Source of the DNA: Cordilura impudica | Taxonomy: Eukaryota; Arthropoda; Insecta; Diptera; Scathophagidae | DNA: 64,000 bases | Direction of reading: 5' to 3' | Assembly (NCBI GenBank): GCA_963682025.1 | Contig: OY821518.1 | Coordinates: 13,474,100 to 13,538,099 of the forward strand | In this document: positions 44,815 through 55,998 of the stretch, piece after piece | Numbering within the stretch: position 1 is the first letter of the stretch | Layout: the number at the start of each line of letters is the position of its first letter | Position numbers and translations under genes: made by a program | Notes under the pieces: model-generated | Databases searched by the model: none | The model's input: only the letters and a program-made list of their open reading frames with translations | Told to the model about the DNA's origin: nothing

Positions 44815-46870
44815 AAATCTTATTCTATCTTCTGCCAAGCTTCTGGCCATGAAAGCCCTTTGCTTTTGAACTCGTCTTCGACTGATCTTCGCCATGTAAT
44901 TCTTGGGCGTCCCCTGTTTCTGCATCTCTGTGGATTCCATTGTAAACATGCCTTAGCGATATCCGTGTTATCTTTTCTAAGCGTGTGGCCAATCCATTTT
45001 CATTTTCTCCGTCGAATGTCAATATCTGTTGGATTCATCGCATGTTTGGAGCAAATTTTGGTTGCTTATGCGCAACAGCCAAAATATTTTAAGTATCCGC
45101 CTTAAACATTTGTTTATGAATACTTGTAATTTTTGGGGAATTGTGTTCGTAACTTTCCAAGTTTCACTTCCATATAGCAGAACCGACTTAACACTTGTAC
45201 ACTTTTTGGATATTTGAGAAGACTGCCAGACTCGTCGAAGAGAATCACATGATTCTGCTTTTGACGTCAGTATCCGCACCACCATCTGTATTTATTATAC
45301 TACCCAAGTAACTAAACTCAGTAACGTCTTCAATGATTTTCCCATGTACAATTACTGCCGTATTGTAGTCGGTTGACATTCCCATAATTTTGGTTTTACG
45401 GAAATTAATTTTTAACCCAACTTTAAGACCATTTTCATGTAACCTGTTTATCTTATCTTGTATCCCAACTAACGTGTGCGACATCAAACACAGATCGCCC
45501 GCATAGTCCAGGTCATGTAGTCGCTGGTTCAGGTGCCATGGATACTGTCCGGTGCCTCGCTATTAGTCTTTGCCATTACAATATCTAATATGAGTAGAAA
45601 TAGTGTAGTACACATCCTTGTCTTACTTCACAGTTTATATTGAAATATTAACTATCAACACCTTTGAATCGGACCATGCATTGAGAATCGCGGTAGAGCG
45701 CTTGAATGATGGTGATGATTTTGTCCGGTATTCCCACGATACGAAGACAGTACCATGTAGCATCCCTATTTATTGCATCAAATGTACGTTTAAAATCGAC
45801 AAAAATTAGGTAAAGTGGGGAATTCCATTCGATTTATTGTTTTACGATTATTGTTAATTAGTTGATGTGATCTACGCACGATCGGTTACGTCTGAAGCCA
45901 GCTTGTTCTTTACGTAGACAGCGGGGGAAATTCGTTCAAAGAGAACAAATGCAACTATCTTTAGCATGGAGTTTAGAAGCGTTATGCCTCACCAATTTCT
46001 ACATTCGCTAAGATCTCCTTTCTTTGGAATCGTAACGATAACACCTTCCAATTCGACGAGATGTTGTCCGTAGACCATGCTTCATAAATTAGGGACCATA
46101 TGTAATGACTCAATGCAGAGTTGTACTTAAATACCTCCGATGGGACGTTATCTAAGCCGGGTGCTTTATTGTTCTTCAATTTTGTAATTGCGTTAGTGGC
46201 CTCCGCCAGAGATGGGGCTGTTGTTTGTATATCCCTCATAGGGTTTCGTATAAATGTCTCTACGGGTTCATAGCCTGATAGTATCGGGTAGTAGCCTGAT
46301 AGTATCGAGGATTCGAAGAACTTCTTCTACCTGCGAAGTTGTTCATCAGATGTAGTTAGCATTCTACCATTAGAATCTTTGATATTGGGGACTGATCTTA
46401 AATTTTCACCTAGGAGTTGTCTAATTGCATTGTATACTGCTTTAGTGTTTCCTCTTAGTGCTGCATTTTCGGCCTCACTAGCAATGTTATTATAAAACTG
46501 TCGTTTGTCTTTGCGGACTAGTTTCTTCGCATTTTATTCAGCATTGTAGTAATTTGTTCTAGCGCGCCGTAACTTTATGGTGCCGATTGCAATTTTATAT
46601 TCAGCCTAACCCTTTCCTCGATTGCGCTTCATGTCGTGCTACTAATCCATGGTTTGATATGGTGTTTACTATATCCGAGAATATGTTTCGGCAAGATGTA
46701 ACGATATCTGCCCAATTACTTGTGTGACTTTGGTTAAATCTGCTCACACGTCATTTAAGAAAGCTGTAGCTGTTGAGAGGTCTTGCAACCGGTGTAAGTT
46801 GTATCTGCTTCTGCTGCTTCTTTTTGAGCGGATAATGATATCATTATTGCATTGTAAAGCAGACATGTTC
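44815..46870 (-). pseudogene. Second LINE family, reverse transcriptase to C-terminus
   Basis: Reading the minus strand from 46870: LNDV, an AIEERV-like and KLVRKDKRQFYNNIASEAEN segment, RGNTKAVYNAIRQLLGE, ATNAITKLKNNKAPGLDNVP (palm entry), FVDFKRTFDAIN (catalytic Asp), CMVRFKG, CEVRQGCVL, then GLKVGLKINFRKTKIMG, FSYLGSIINTDGGADTD, VLLYGSETWK, LQVFINKCLRRIL, and RRKWKWIGHTLRKD, NPQRCRNRGRPRITWRR, EDEFKSKGLSW. This order is that of a common animal LINE group often annotated RTE/CR1-like; the AxxDD motif region around 45550 is degraded. Multiple frameshifts. It lies head-on to the LINE at 43.2-44.5 kb. Confidence 0.85.
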
Positions 46871-47049
46871 CGATTGTGTATGGAATAATATATCAGGCAT
46901 ATGGCCCCCGAGGTTCTGAAAAGGGGCCCTTGCTCTATTCATACAATTTTCGATGTTATTTTGACACAGATATGGCGCTGGATCTCAACCTTGAGCTTAG
47001 AAAATGTTTATGGTTTATTCACATAGAAGTGAGATTTCAAAAACCTCAC

Positions 47050-47165
47050 AGAATAACAACTCACGGCGTTAAATGGCACGATCTTTGCGGCCAATTGACA
47101 TCGTTGCTTCAATAAATCGATTGTTTCGTAACATCATGTTGTTCAGTTGAGGCGACAAGAACTCC
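47050..47165 (-). pseudogene. Shard of mariner-like transposase
   Basis: GGCGTTAAATGGCACGATCT and CGGCCAATTGAC match the VNWPPRSCDLTPLDY region of the element at 25337-26254 (there GGCGTTAAATCGCACGATCT). About 40 codons are recognisable. Confidence 0.6.
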
Positions 47166-48599
47166 GTTATCATGATCCTTAATAATTTTAAATTTCAATC
47201 GTGCACTCTTATATTTACTTTTATCTTATTAACTGGTATTTCCCAAATATAATTTATATTTCAGTTCATAAATCTTGACTTTCAAAACTACAAAGTCAAT
47301 AAATGCCGAATTACTACAGTTCTTGAGAGTATTATGATTATTTGGCATCTAAGTGTATTGTTTGTTAATATGAAAAGAGTGATATTATAAATGGAGCAAT
47401 TACACTGTTAGTCTGCTCTAGTTTAAAGTAGATTAGGATGACAATTTAGTTCTTATCTGCTAGATTGACAATACAAAATGACAATTGACAATCTACTAGA
47501 TAATGTATGTCGCTAATCTACTAAAAATAGTGTCATTATTTCTATGCGACTGTGCATCTTTAAAAAATAAATTGAGTGGAACAATGTTTTTTTTAAATCA
47601 GAATAGTGTTTTATTATTGCATTGCATTGTATTCTATAGTAATTTTTAATAAACATATTATAAGTGATAATTATTCAAATATTATTAAAATTAATTTTAT
47701 TTTTATAAATCCATTATTCTATATGCTTATAATAAACAACAATGTTACAAAAAGGAAATTTTATTATCCAAATCTGCCAATCTGTCAAAATAAACTAAAG
47801 CAAGAATTTTCTTTTAGGGAAACAATATAAAATATTTAATTTGAACCTTAATATCTTAAAATCAATACGAAAAAATCAACCAAGCTAGTTTAGATGTTTT
47901 AACATCAAGTTTTTTCTTCGAGTGTAGGGAACATTTGATATCATATATATCATTTAGTCTGAAAGTTCATCCCTTGTAAATTCACAAATGCTATCGTATT
48001 TCGCCGTGACATTTAAACTTTGCTGTTATTATATTATATTTCAATGTATTATTATATATATAATTTGGTCTACATTTAGCTATAAGTGATATTGATTAAC
48101 GTCGTTATTATTATAATTTTGAATAATTTATAGCCGCAAATAGGAAATTGACAATTAAAAATAATTAATTAAAATAAAGCGAGAAATAAAAAAATTAATT
48201 TTAATATGTTCTTAACATTTTTTTTAATGATAAGGATGAAAGGTAATTAATGTTTTTCATTTGAAATATTACTCCATATAAATCTCCATATCCATCCAGT
48301 TAATAATTACACAGACCTACATTACATTTAGACTCTGATAGTAGAGAATACTTTTCTAATGGGCTCGATAAATCGTAATCTGAACTTAGAAGTGAATTAT
48401 CACGTCAGAAATCCTAACCTAAAACATGATTTTTTATCATTTGGGACTCTACTATAGCGCGAATAAATTTTATAATTTTCGTTATGGCATCCGCTTCAAA
48501 AAACTTTTTGATTTTTTGCAGGTATCTAAATTCCTCTCCATCGAAACGTTTGTTTAAATTACCTAGCATGATATATTCATTTGAATCTATTCAAAAATA
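47166..48599. other. No gene recognised
   Basis: AT-rich spacer, including a short region of repeated TTGACAAT/ATCTACTA motifs near 47410-47530. Confidence 0.5.
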
Positions 48600-49390
48600 A
48601 ACAAATATGAAAGTTATGGTCGGTCTAGACCGATTATATTATACATTACACCATGAGTTTAGAGAACGGCTCTTATGTCCGACTAGTTGGATATAGAAAA
48701 TAGGCATAAATCAAATTTGCATGTCATTGTTATAAATTTGTTGCCAACTAATAAGAAACATATCATATCGGATGATATTTTGATATAGAGACTAGGTTGA
48801 AAAATGGGCCGATCCTGGAAATATATACTGATGTCACTTATACTTCGTTAAAACATATACAAACCAACTTGGCGAAAAATCTGTGCAATACTTTTTTCTT
48901 AAGTAAATTTTAGGGAAGATCGGAAATTACTCTTATATGGGGACTATGACTAAAAATGATTCTAAAGGGTTTATTTTTAAGTATTAATTAATGGTTGTAA
49001 TAAACACATACAAAACAAATTTACCCAGATGTATATGTATGTATGGACTTAGGCTTAATTTAAATCGATCTCATAGGGATTGTTTGTAGGGCAACTAGAT
49101 CGGAACATTCACAGATTTTCACAACTTTCAATAGCAATCGTTCTATGGCTGATAAAAGCTTCTATACAAAATTTCATCAAAATATATTTATATTTACGAC
49201 CTGTAGTTTGAGTACAAGGTTTTCATGGACACACAAACGGACAGACAGATAGACGGACGGACGGACGGACATTGCTTAATCGATTCAGAAAATGATTTTA
49301 ATGGAAGATAGTTCTTGGTCAGATATTTTTGGTAGTTACAAATATCAGCACAAACTCATTATACCCTCACCATAGGTAGGGTATAATAAT
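48600..49390 (+). mobile_element. DINE-a copy 5, diverged
   Basis: A slightly damaged palindrome (GGTCGGTCTAGACCGATT) at 48617-48634, the family body, (GACG)n core at about 49252-49272 and a terminal CACCATAGGTAGGGTATAAT. Confidence 0.85.
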
Positions 49391-49391
49391 C

Positions 49392-50790
49392 TAATCCATA
49401 AGAACAAAGTTTTTATTAAAACTCTTTCTTTCCTTATGCATATGAGTTTTGAATCTCTCTGTGACTGTGCGTGACTTTGCGTGACTTTGCGTGACTACTT
49501 TCAAATAAATTTTTGGTCAAAATAAGTCTATGAACCAATTTTCAGATGATTGGATAGGGGGAAATCGAGTTTTCTCCGAGATCGAACAATACGTGTTGTT
49601 ATTGATGGGGTCTCATCGAATGAGTTTCAGCTTAATTCAGGGGTACCCCAAGGTTCCGTTCTTTCTCCTTCTCTTTTCCTTATCTTTCTGAACGACCTTC
49701 TTGGTTAAACTTTTAACTCTATATACTCTTTCGCAGATGACAGCAGCATTTGTCATTCATTTACCTTTAATTGTAGGCCAAGCCTCTAGGAGGTTGGTGG
49801 CAAAAGGCGGACAATGAATGACACACTCAATCAAGACCTGTTAACAATCTCCGAGTGGGGTAAAGCGAATAGGGTTGATTTTAATGCGCTGAAGACTCAA
49901 TGTTATATGTTGACCCATAGGGCCATGGATTCAACAATGTCATCTGTATATATGGGTGGTATAGGTATTGAGGAGTCGGATACTCTTGATGTTCTAGGCA
50001 TGAGAATTCAATGTGATGTTCGTTGGAACGAGCATGTTTTTCAAGTGTCGAAAGAAGCATTCAAGTGTCTTGGTTTTCTAAAACGGTGCAAAAATTACTT
50101 CACTCATTCTGATATCCTTAAAATCTATACCACTTACATCCGACCGAAAATGGAATACAACTCCCATATATGGCTAGGAGCTTCAAAGTCTATTTTGGAG
50201 CTACTGGACCGTGTGCAAAGGAGGGCGTTGACAGTAGGGTATCCAATTCTATTGACTCATTGGAACATCGTCGGAATGTGGGTTGTGTATCACTGTTCTA
50301 TAGATACTACCATGGGAAATGTTCTTCTGAGATTAGCGAACTTATTCCAAGTGCCCGAGTGTAGAGTACGCTCTACCCGCTTCTCTAGTAGATCACATCC
50401 GTTTGTAGTTTATTGTCCAGTTGACCGCATTACAGAGAGAATTCGTTTATCAGTCGAACTAGTCGCATGTGGAATAAACTACCCGCATAATCTAATAAAA
50501 TTTAAGTCAAATATCCACAAACACTACTCCCTCTTTCCTCCTTCCCATAACCTATTTTCCTGAGAGCAACACAATGGACTGCATCTGTAGGGGGCATCCC
50601 CTGAGTGTTGGTTAATAAAAAAAAAAAAAAAATCACTCCGTGACTATGCGTGACTACCACAAAATTAATCTATAGTCACAACAGGACTATGTGCCAAGTT
50701 TTAGGTCAATTGGATGAGGGGGAATGGGGTTGTCCCATGGCAGACAGACAGACAGACAGAGAGTTTGAGTTAAAAGAAAGATTCTTAGAT
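49392..50790 (+). repeat. RepG copy 2, split by a LINE
   Basis: Left part 49392-49572 (AAACTCTTTCTTTCC, then TGTGCGTGACTTTGCGTGAC); right part 50631-50790 (CACTCCGTGACTATGCG, then CCCATGGCAGACAGACAG and GAGTTAAAAGAA). The LINE between them (49573-50626) inserted into this copy. Confidence 0.8.
49573..50626 (+). pseudogene. LINE (same family as 43.2 kb), 5'-truncated copy
   Basis: The homology to the first copy begins abruptly at CGAACAATACGTGTTG near 49585 and ends with the same GGGCATCCCCTGAGTGTTGG and an A-run at about 50617-50632. It retains SFADDSS (49726-49746) and an open stretch of 249 codons (49814-50563) covering ISEWGKANRVDFNALKTQC to KSNIHKHYSLFP. A stop and frameshifts interrupt the part upstream of 49814. 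Frames are better preserved than in copy 1. A 5'-truncated insert with a 3' A-tail is the usual product of target-primed reverse transcription. Confidence 0.9.
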
Positions 50791-50945
50791 CAAAATAAAA
50801 AAACGTGATTTTTTCATTTGTAGACCTATAGAAAAGTTCCGAGGTCTGGTGTGTTATCTAATTTAATGGACCTGTGTTAAAAGCTTCAGAACAAGTATTA
50901 CGCCTGTTGACAGGTTACTTTATAAGTAGTCGACAAATAAAAAAA

Positions 50946-51185
50946 TCATGTGAGTCCGATCACAGGGGAGATGTGTAAACATCTTGTAATAAATAAAATG
51001 CAGAAAACAGCAACAAAAAGGTTATTAGATATCATAATTTTTTCACCAAACAATCATGTCACACCGAGATGTCTTAATGCTCACATGTTACGCGTAAGAT
51101 CTTACGCTCACATATTACGCTGTTTTTGTGATTGTATTGTGAATTAGAAATTTACCCCCCTGCGCGTAAAGATTGACGTATAGAC
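50946..51185 (-). mobile_element. SatEl copy 4 without minisatellite
   Basis: TCATGTGAGTCCGATCACAG at one end and TTTACCCCCCTGCGCG at the other are the two SatEl termini, only 240 bp apart. The A-rich minisatellite is absent. A perfect palindrome CGTAAGATCTTACG lies at about 51093-51106. Confidence 0.75.
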
Positions 51186-51305
51186 GGCGGTTGAAGTTGG
51201 AAAAAACTTACTTCGGTGAAAATTGGGAACCTTATATAAAAAATAGTTTTAGTTTAGTATTTTAGTAAACACATAAAGCGAATTTATAAAAGTGGAAAAA
51301 TTGGT

Positions 51306-52010
51306 TACCGTTAACCAATATTTTCATTTGAAAGGTCTCACTCCAACCAATATTAAAGCAGACCTTGATTCCTACCTGCTCCTTCGTTTACGACTATAAA
51401 TTATTGGGTGAGAGAGTTTAAGCGAGGCCAGGGAACACCGTAGTAGTCAACGCATTGAGATGGCCACACCAGAAAGAAACAGTAAAGGAAAATCCACAAA
51501 ATTGTAATGGCTGATTTTCGGCTGAAGGTGCGTGCGTGAGATAGCTGATATGATAGGCTTTTCAAAAAGTGCAGCCCACAAGATGGAGGTGTTTCGATAA
51601 AGGGTTTGTTTCACCGCTATTAAGACGAGCTTTTGCGTCAATTAGTAACCATGTATGAGATATGAGTCCACCATTTCACACCTGAGACAAAAGAACAGTT
51701 AAAACAGTGAACTAAAGCGGGAGAATCGAGTACGAAGAAGGCGAAGACAGTTCCGTCTTCAGGCAAGGTTATGACGCCAGTTTTTTTGGGATGCGAAAAA
51801 AGAATCAACGCGAGTACTATGCTAACTTATTGATGAAATTAAGGAAAAAACCGCATTTGCTGGAAAAGGAAGTCTCATTTCATCAAGACAATGCACCAGT
51901 TCACACATCCACTATTGCGATGGCCAAAATCTGTGAATTTAAGTTCGAATTACTTCATCACGCACCTTATTCACTAGACTTAGCTCCCTCGGACTATTTT
52001 CTATTTGGAT
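51306..52010 (+). pseudogene. Mariner transposase, N-terminal to third-Asp region
   Basis: Frames in succession give VNQYFHLKGLTPTNIKADLD (first helix-turn-helix), EMATPERNSKGKSTKL, VREIADMIGFSKSAAHK (second helix-turn-helix), a deletion, then FTPETKEQ-like and AKTVPSSGKVM, REYYANLLMKLRKKPHLLEK, VSFHQDNAPVHTSTIAMAKI (second Asp, in QDNAPVH) and APYSLDLAPSDYFLFG (third Asp, in LAPSDYF, DD34D type). The region of the first Asp (VTGDE) is deleted near 51590. The remainder follows the insertions: SAVDSYLKELDSS at 55385-55426 and EAIEYRWENQI at about 58231-58265. Not functional. Confidence 0.9.
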
Positions 52011-52320
52011 GTTTCCACAGAAAATGACCCCTTACAGCCTTTTAAATTTATTTTTCCTCTAATATTACAAAAAATAAATGTATCTGTCATTTTCCGAAAG
52101 ATTAACTTTAATTTTCTTTATAGTAACAAAGATATGCTACTTTGAATGTGGTACATCGTGAGCGTTTTGGCCCTTTGGCAACACTGTTCTAACGGTGGCT
52201 TACGAACAAAACAAAAGCCAGCTGAAAGCTGAAAATTTTCTTCATGCTTAGCAATAATTTTGAAGGCGACAAGTTAAAATTTAATTATTTGTGAATAGTT
52301 CAAAAAAAACCTCACCGACT

Positions 52321-52501
52321 GTAACGACCGTTACCCCAAAAGCAAAAAAGTTTTTTTTTTCGTAACTCATTCAAAACATTTAATTGTATAGTAGCGGAAA
52401 GTAAGAAGGTAAGTAAGAAGAAGAATTTTGTAAGGCCAAATAAGCATCAAAAGTCTATTTTGATTTTTTGAACATTTTATTAAAGATGTAACGACCGTTA
52501 C
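52321..52501. promoter_or_regulatory. Left pair of GTAACGACCGTTAC palindromes
   Basis: GTAACGACCGTTAC at 52321-52334 and again at 52488-52501, 167 bp apart. By position they look like subterminal transposase-binding sites of the surrounding element. This role is inferred. Confidence 0.6.
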
Positions 52502-52576
52502 CTTTTTTGGCGTTTTGCATTTGAACCGCTTTCGTCTTACTTAATTGGATTCTTACTGATTTTAGCTGGAAAATTA

Positions 52577-54250
52577 TGGAGCAACTTACCAAGATGCAAA
52601 AATACAGAAAAAAAAAAACGAAAAGAAGACGCAGGAAAGCATGAGGCTTAGTTGTCAAAAGAGAGAGATCTCTGAAAAAGCGAAGACTGGATCAAAAAAA
52701 GTTGATGACGGACGAACGAAAAAACACACGCGACGCCTAAGAAATTTTCGTGAAAAAATGAAAGAAGAAAAGAAAAAAATCTGTAGTGGCTGCGCCCTCG
52801 TCGGCCATAGGAAGCTTTAAGTTAAATCGTTCTCTTCAGAAAGCTGTATCAATAGTCAAAGGCAAACTACCAATTAGCCCGTCAAAAAAGATGGCAGTTA
52901 TTAGAAAACTTGCTTTAGATGTAGCTGGAGCCAAGCTCGATTTTCATACTGAAAAAAAAAAAAGAAAACTTCTCAGATTCGTAATGCCGACAGAGAAAAA
53001 GCAAGAGCATTTTATTTGAAAGATGGCATAAGCTACCAAATGCCTGGGAGGAAAGTCACAATGAGCGTAAAAGGCGTGCAAATGCAGTAAAAATATATAA
53101 CAATGTCGGTTGGAGAATGCTACCAGCTTTTTAAAAAAGAAAATCTGGAAATAAAAATGCGAAAGTCTATTTTTTACCAGAGCCGGCCAAAGCATGTTCG
53201 CCTCATTTCAGAGACCCCAAAAAATTTGTGAATCTGTATTTACCATGCTAATTTTGAATTTTTGCTGAAATCTTTTTCCGCAATAATCCCAAGCGTACCG
53301 AGGGTTGCAAAGGACTCTCTGAATGAAATTTGCTGTGCAACTCAATTTGCGAAATATTGCCACTAAACTTCAAATCAGATGTAAATGGGCGTTGGAAGCA
53401 GTGGACACAAAATGAAAAAAGCACGGAAGTAAAAGATAGGGAGGGCACCCTTCAATTGTTTCTTGAAACACTGGAAAACAAACTCAAAATATTCAAAACA
53501 ACATTTGCATGTCCACCACTTCCAAAGTGATTATTTTCGCGATATAAAAGAAAACATTAAACGCCATGAAGTAGTTCTTCAAGTGGACTTTGCTGAAGAT
53601 TTCAAGTTAGTTTCCCAGGATGAAGTGCAAAGCGCTCACTGGAATCTAGCACAAGGAACTATTTTTACAGCATGTGCATAGTTAAAAACGGCAGCTGGTC
53701 TCACATCACATTCTTTTGCTATAAGCAGCAACGAATTGACACACAACAAAGAAAGCGTTTGGTATTTTCTAAAACTCATCATTGCTTACCTTAAGATCAA
53801 ATTAGAGTTAACTACCATTCAAGTATTTTCTGATGTATGTGCCTCGCAGTTTAAAAACAGATTCAACCTTTTTAATATATGCTTTGCAAAACAAGACTTT
53901 GATGATGACTTAACTTGGTCTTTTTTTGCATCTGGTCATGGTAAGGGTGCGCTAGATGGTATAGGGGCCACCGTCAATAACAAACACTCCAAAAGAAGCA
54001 TTTAACTTCTTTAACACTACAAAAAAGTTGGAAGGTATTATAGTGCTTTACTGCGAAAAAGGACGACATCAAATCCGAAACTGAAGTTTTAAAAAAAAAT
54101 CGGAAAATATTAAACCCATCGAAAATATTCAACAACAGCATTATTTTCAAGAAGCTAAGTAAATTCGATGCAATCGGGTTTAACAGGCGTATCAACTTTA
54201 AAAATGAATAGCCTACAACGCTTACATTATAATGACGTTTATTGTTCATC
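52577..54250 (+). pseudogene. DDE-like transposon protein, family without a name known to me
   Basis: Broken frames in order: a basic Lys/Arg-rich N-terminus (52577-52780), SFKLNRSLQKAVSIVKGKLP and SPSKKMAVIRKLALDVAG (52810-52930), AFYLKDGISYQMPGRKVTMS, ECYQLFKKENLEIKMRKS, FYQSRPKHVRLIS (53000-53210), FQSDYFRDIKENIKRHEV, VLQVDFAEDFKLV (53520-53630), TIQVFSDVCASQFKNRFNLF and WSFFASGHGKGALDGIGATV (53810-53980), then FCEK-like and ENIKPIENIQQQHYFQEA (54100-54160). I recognise the signature 'MPGKK..RPK.V....VDFAEN....FSDGCASQYKN....SHGKGACDGIGGTVKR' from uncharacterised proteins repeated in insect and cnidarian genomes. The Asp in VDFAE and FSD would suit a DDE fold. At least six stops or frameshifts, so inactive. 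The label 'transposase' is inference from repetition, palindromic ends and context. Confidence 0.65.
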
Positions 54251-54277
54251 TGGAAGCGAATAAATCTATGCAAACAA

Positions 54278-54861
54278 GGGTACATTCGTAAATACAGTAA
54301 ATTTGTGCATCACTGCGGCAGTTATGCCAAGTTTTGTTGCTGATGCGTGATCAGATGTTGCAGATGCTTTGTTACTGCTCAACAATTGCACAGAGTTTGC
54401 TTTGTAGAACGTTTTGCAAAAGATTAAAAAACATGTTCACCACAATAACATTAACAAATATTGAAAATCTTGATTCTAAAAATGACAACTTTTTGTTAAT
54501 TTATAATATAAACAGAATTAAAAGAAAGATGACACGACTTTTGGTTATTAAAAATCAATTAAAACGAAAAAGAAGGCGGATTCCTAAAATACAAAATTAC
54601 TTCGAAATAATAAAACTATATTATTTAAATTTTTATATAATGCACTACTTACTCCTCCATTCTGCACCAATGTTTAATTTTTTTTTTTTAGCTTCGCGCT
54701 CTATTGAAGATGCCATAGTTGCAAAAATTTGTGGCAGCACTGTCAATTGTTTGCATAAAAAAACTTTTGACGGAAATCAGTGCTGCCAAGTAATGCTTTT
54801 TGAACGTTTTACTTTTATTATGCTGCAGTGATGCATAACTTCTGCATTTACGAATGTACCC
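54278..54861. mobile_element. 584-bp TIR element inside the DDE-like element
   Basis: The ends GGGTACATTCGTAAAT (54278) and its complement (54846-54861) extend with gaps to about 40 bp, including GTGCATCACTGC / GCAGTGATGCA. CAA occurs on both sides and may be the target duplication. The interior has a 165-codon open frame (54334-54831) which resembles no family I know, is Lys/Arg- and Ile-rich, and is probably fortuitous. Confidence 0.7.
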
Positions 54862-55126
54862 CAACTTAACACAATTATTTTACGCAATTGAATATAGCTG
54901 TTCGTTTGTTTTTTTTTTTTTTTGTTACTCATAATAAATGAATTCAAACACTAAAATCGTTTAACTTTTTTTTTGTTAACTAATTTTCTTTGGTTTGAAA
55001 ATAAATCCATTCCCTAAACAAAACATTTCAAAGAATTTAATCAGATTTTTTATTTGACACATCCTGTGCAAAATTTTGCAATACATGATGTTTGTTTCCG
55101 AAATTTGAAAACAGCACATTTATAAA

Positions 55127-55310
55127 GAAACGACCGTTACTTTATTAATGGTCAAAAAAAGTATTGAAATTAGATTTTTTATAAATTCTTTTAGATGCTA
55201 CGGATGCTTGAACTTTCGTAGGTCCAAAATTAAGCAATACTCGTGATATATTTGCTTAGGTAGGAATTTTATTCAAAAAAAAATCTCCGAAAATAGGTAA
55301 CGATCGTTAC
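55127..55310. promoter_or_regulatory. Right pair of GTAACGAYCGTTAC palindromes
   Basis: GAAACGACCGTTAC at 55127-55140 and the perfect palindrome GTAACGATCGTTAC at 55297-55310, 170 bp apart. They mirror the left pair, supporting a transposase-recognition role. Confidence 0.6.
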
Positions 55311-55433
55311 TTTGGAAACTGCCATTTACCAATTTAAAAAAAATGGTTCGGAAGTAAAAGATTTGCTAAAAAATGAAGGGATAGAGTCTGCGGTTGACAG
55401 CTATTTGAAGGAGCTAGACAGTTCGGTACCATG

Positions 55434-55736
55434 GTGACACCTTTGTCACAAGAATAATTTTTGTTTTTTTTTTTTTAACTATCCATCCAATTTTGATAAG
55501 TTTTGGGTTTATGGAAAGAGAGCTAAAGGTTCTTTAATTTCTTCTAAAAAAATTTACAAATATTTTTTTTTTGTAAATTTTCAATCGCTGTGAATATCTA
55601 CAAATTTATTTCGTGTGATAAACTCTATTGATATGTTGTAGCGAAATCTTTATTATAAAACATAATTCCTCTAATTTTTTAAATTTTGCATAGTTTCGCC
55701 ACAAATTTAAATTTTATATTGTGACACCGGTGTCAC
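55434..55736. promoter_or_regulatory. Left palindromes of the piggyBac-like element
   Basis: GTGACACCTTTGTCAC at 55434-55449 (four central mismatches) and the perfect GTGACACCGGTGTCAC at 55721-55736, each next to a TACCAT or ATGGTA motif. Probably transposase-binding sites in the subterminal repeats; inferred. Confidence 0.6.
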
Positions 55737-55998
55737 TATGGTATTCAAAGATAATTTTTTACGAACTTTTAGCAAAACTAAAAATTTCACAGGTTGGCCA
55801 TGAAAATTCAAAATATCGATTTGTTTTGCATAAGCGAAAAAATTCAAAAATTCAAAACCAATTTGTAGTAGTAGGCGTATTTTTTGGTCTTTGCCATGAT
55901 TTTTTAATTTCAACGCAGTTCAGTGTAGTAGTCTGAATGAAGCGTTTCATGTGTATAGTGACACGTAAAAATAATAAGTAGCGAAGCAGTAAATTAAA

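Larger units (their letters stand above)
52011..55320 (+). mobile_element. DDE-like element inserted in mariner
   Basis: Inferred as everything between the two mariner blocks. Possible ends are GTTTCCACAG (52013) and, inverted, GTTTCCAAAG (55320). Two palindromes of the type GTAACGAYCGTTAC lie near each end with matching spacing (167 and 170 bp). The interior holds a broken gene of about 1.7 kb and a 584-bp inserted TIR element. No clear target duplication is visible. Confidence 0.65.

Noticed and set aside
47606..47830. 74-codon frame after the LINE cluster
   Set aside because: Composition follows the AT-rich background and nothing supports coding.
54334..54831. 165-codon frame as a real transposon gene
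   Set aside because: It fills a short TIR element but shows no motif, and contains long AT-biased runs; treated as fortuitous.
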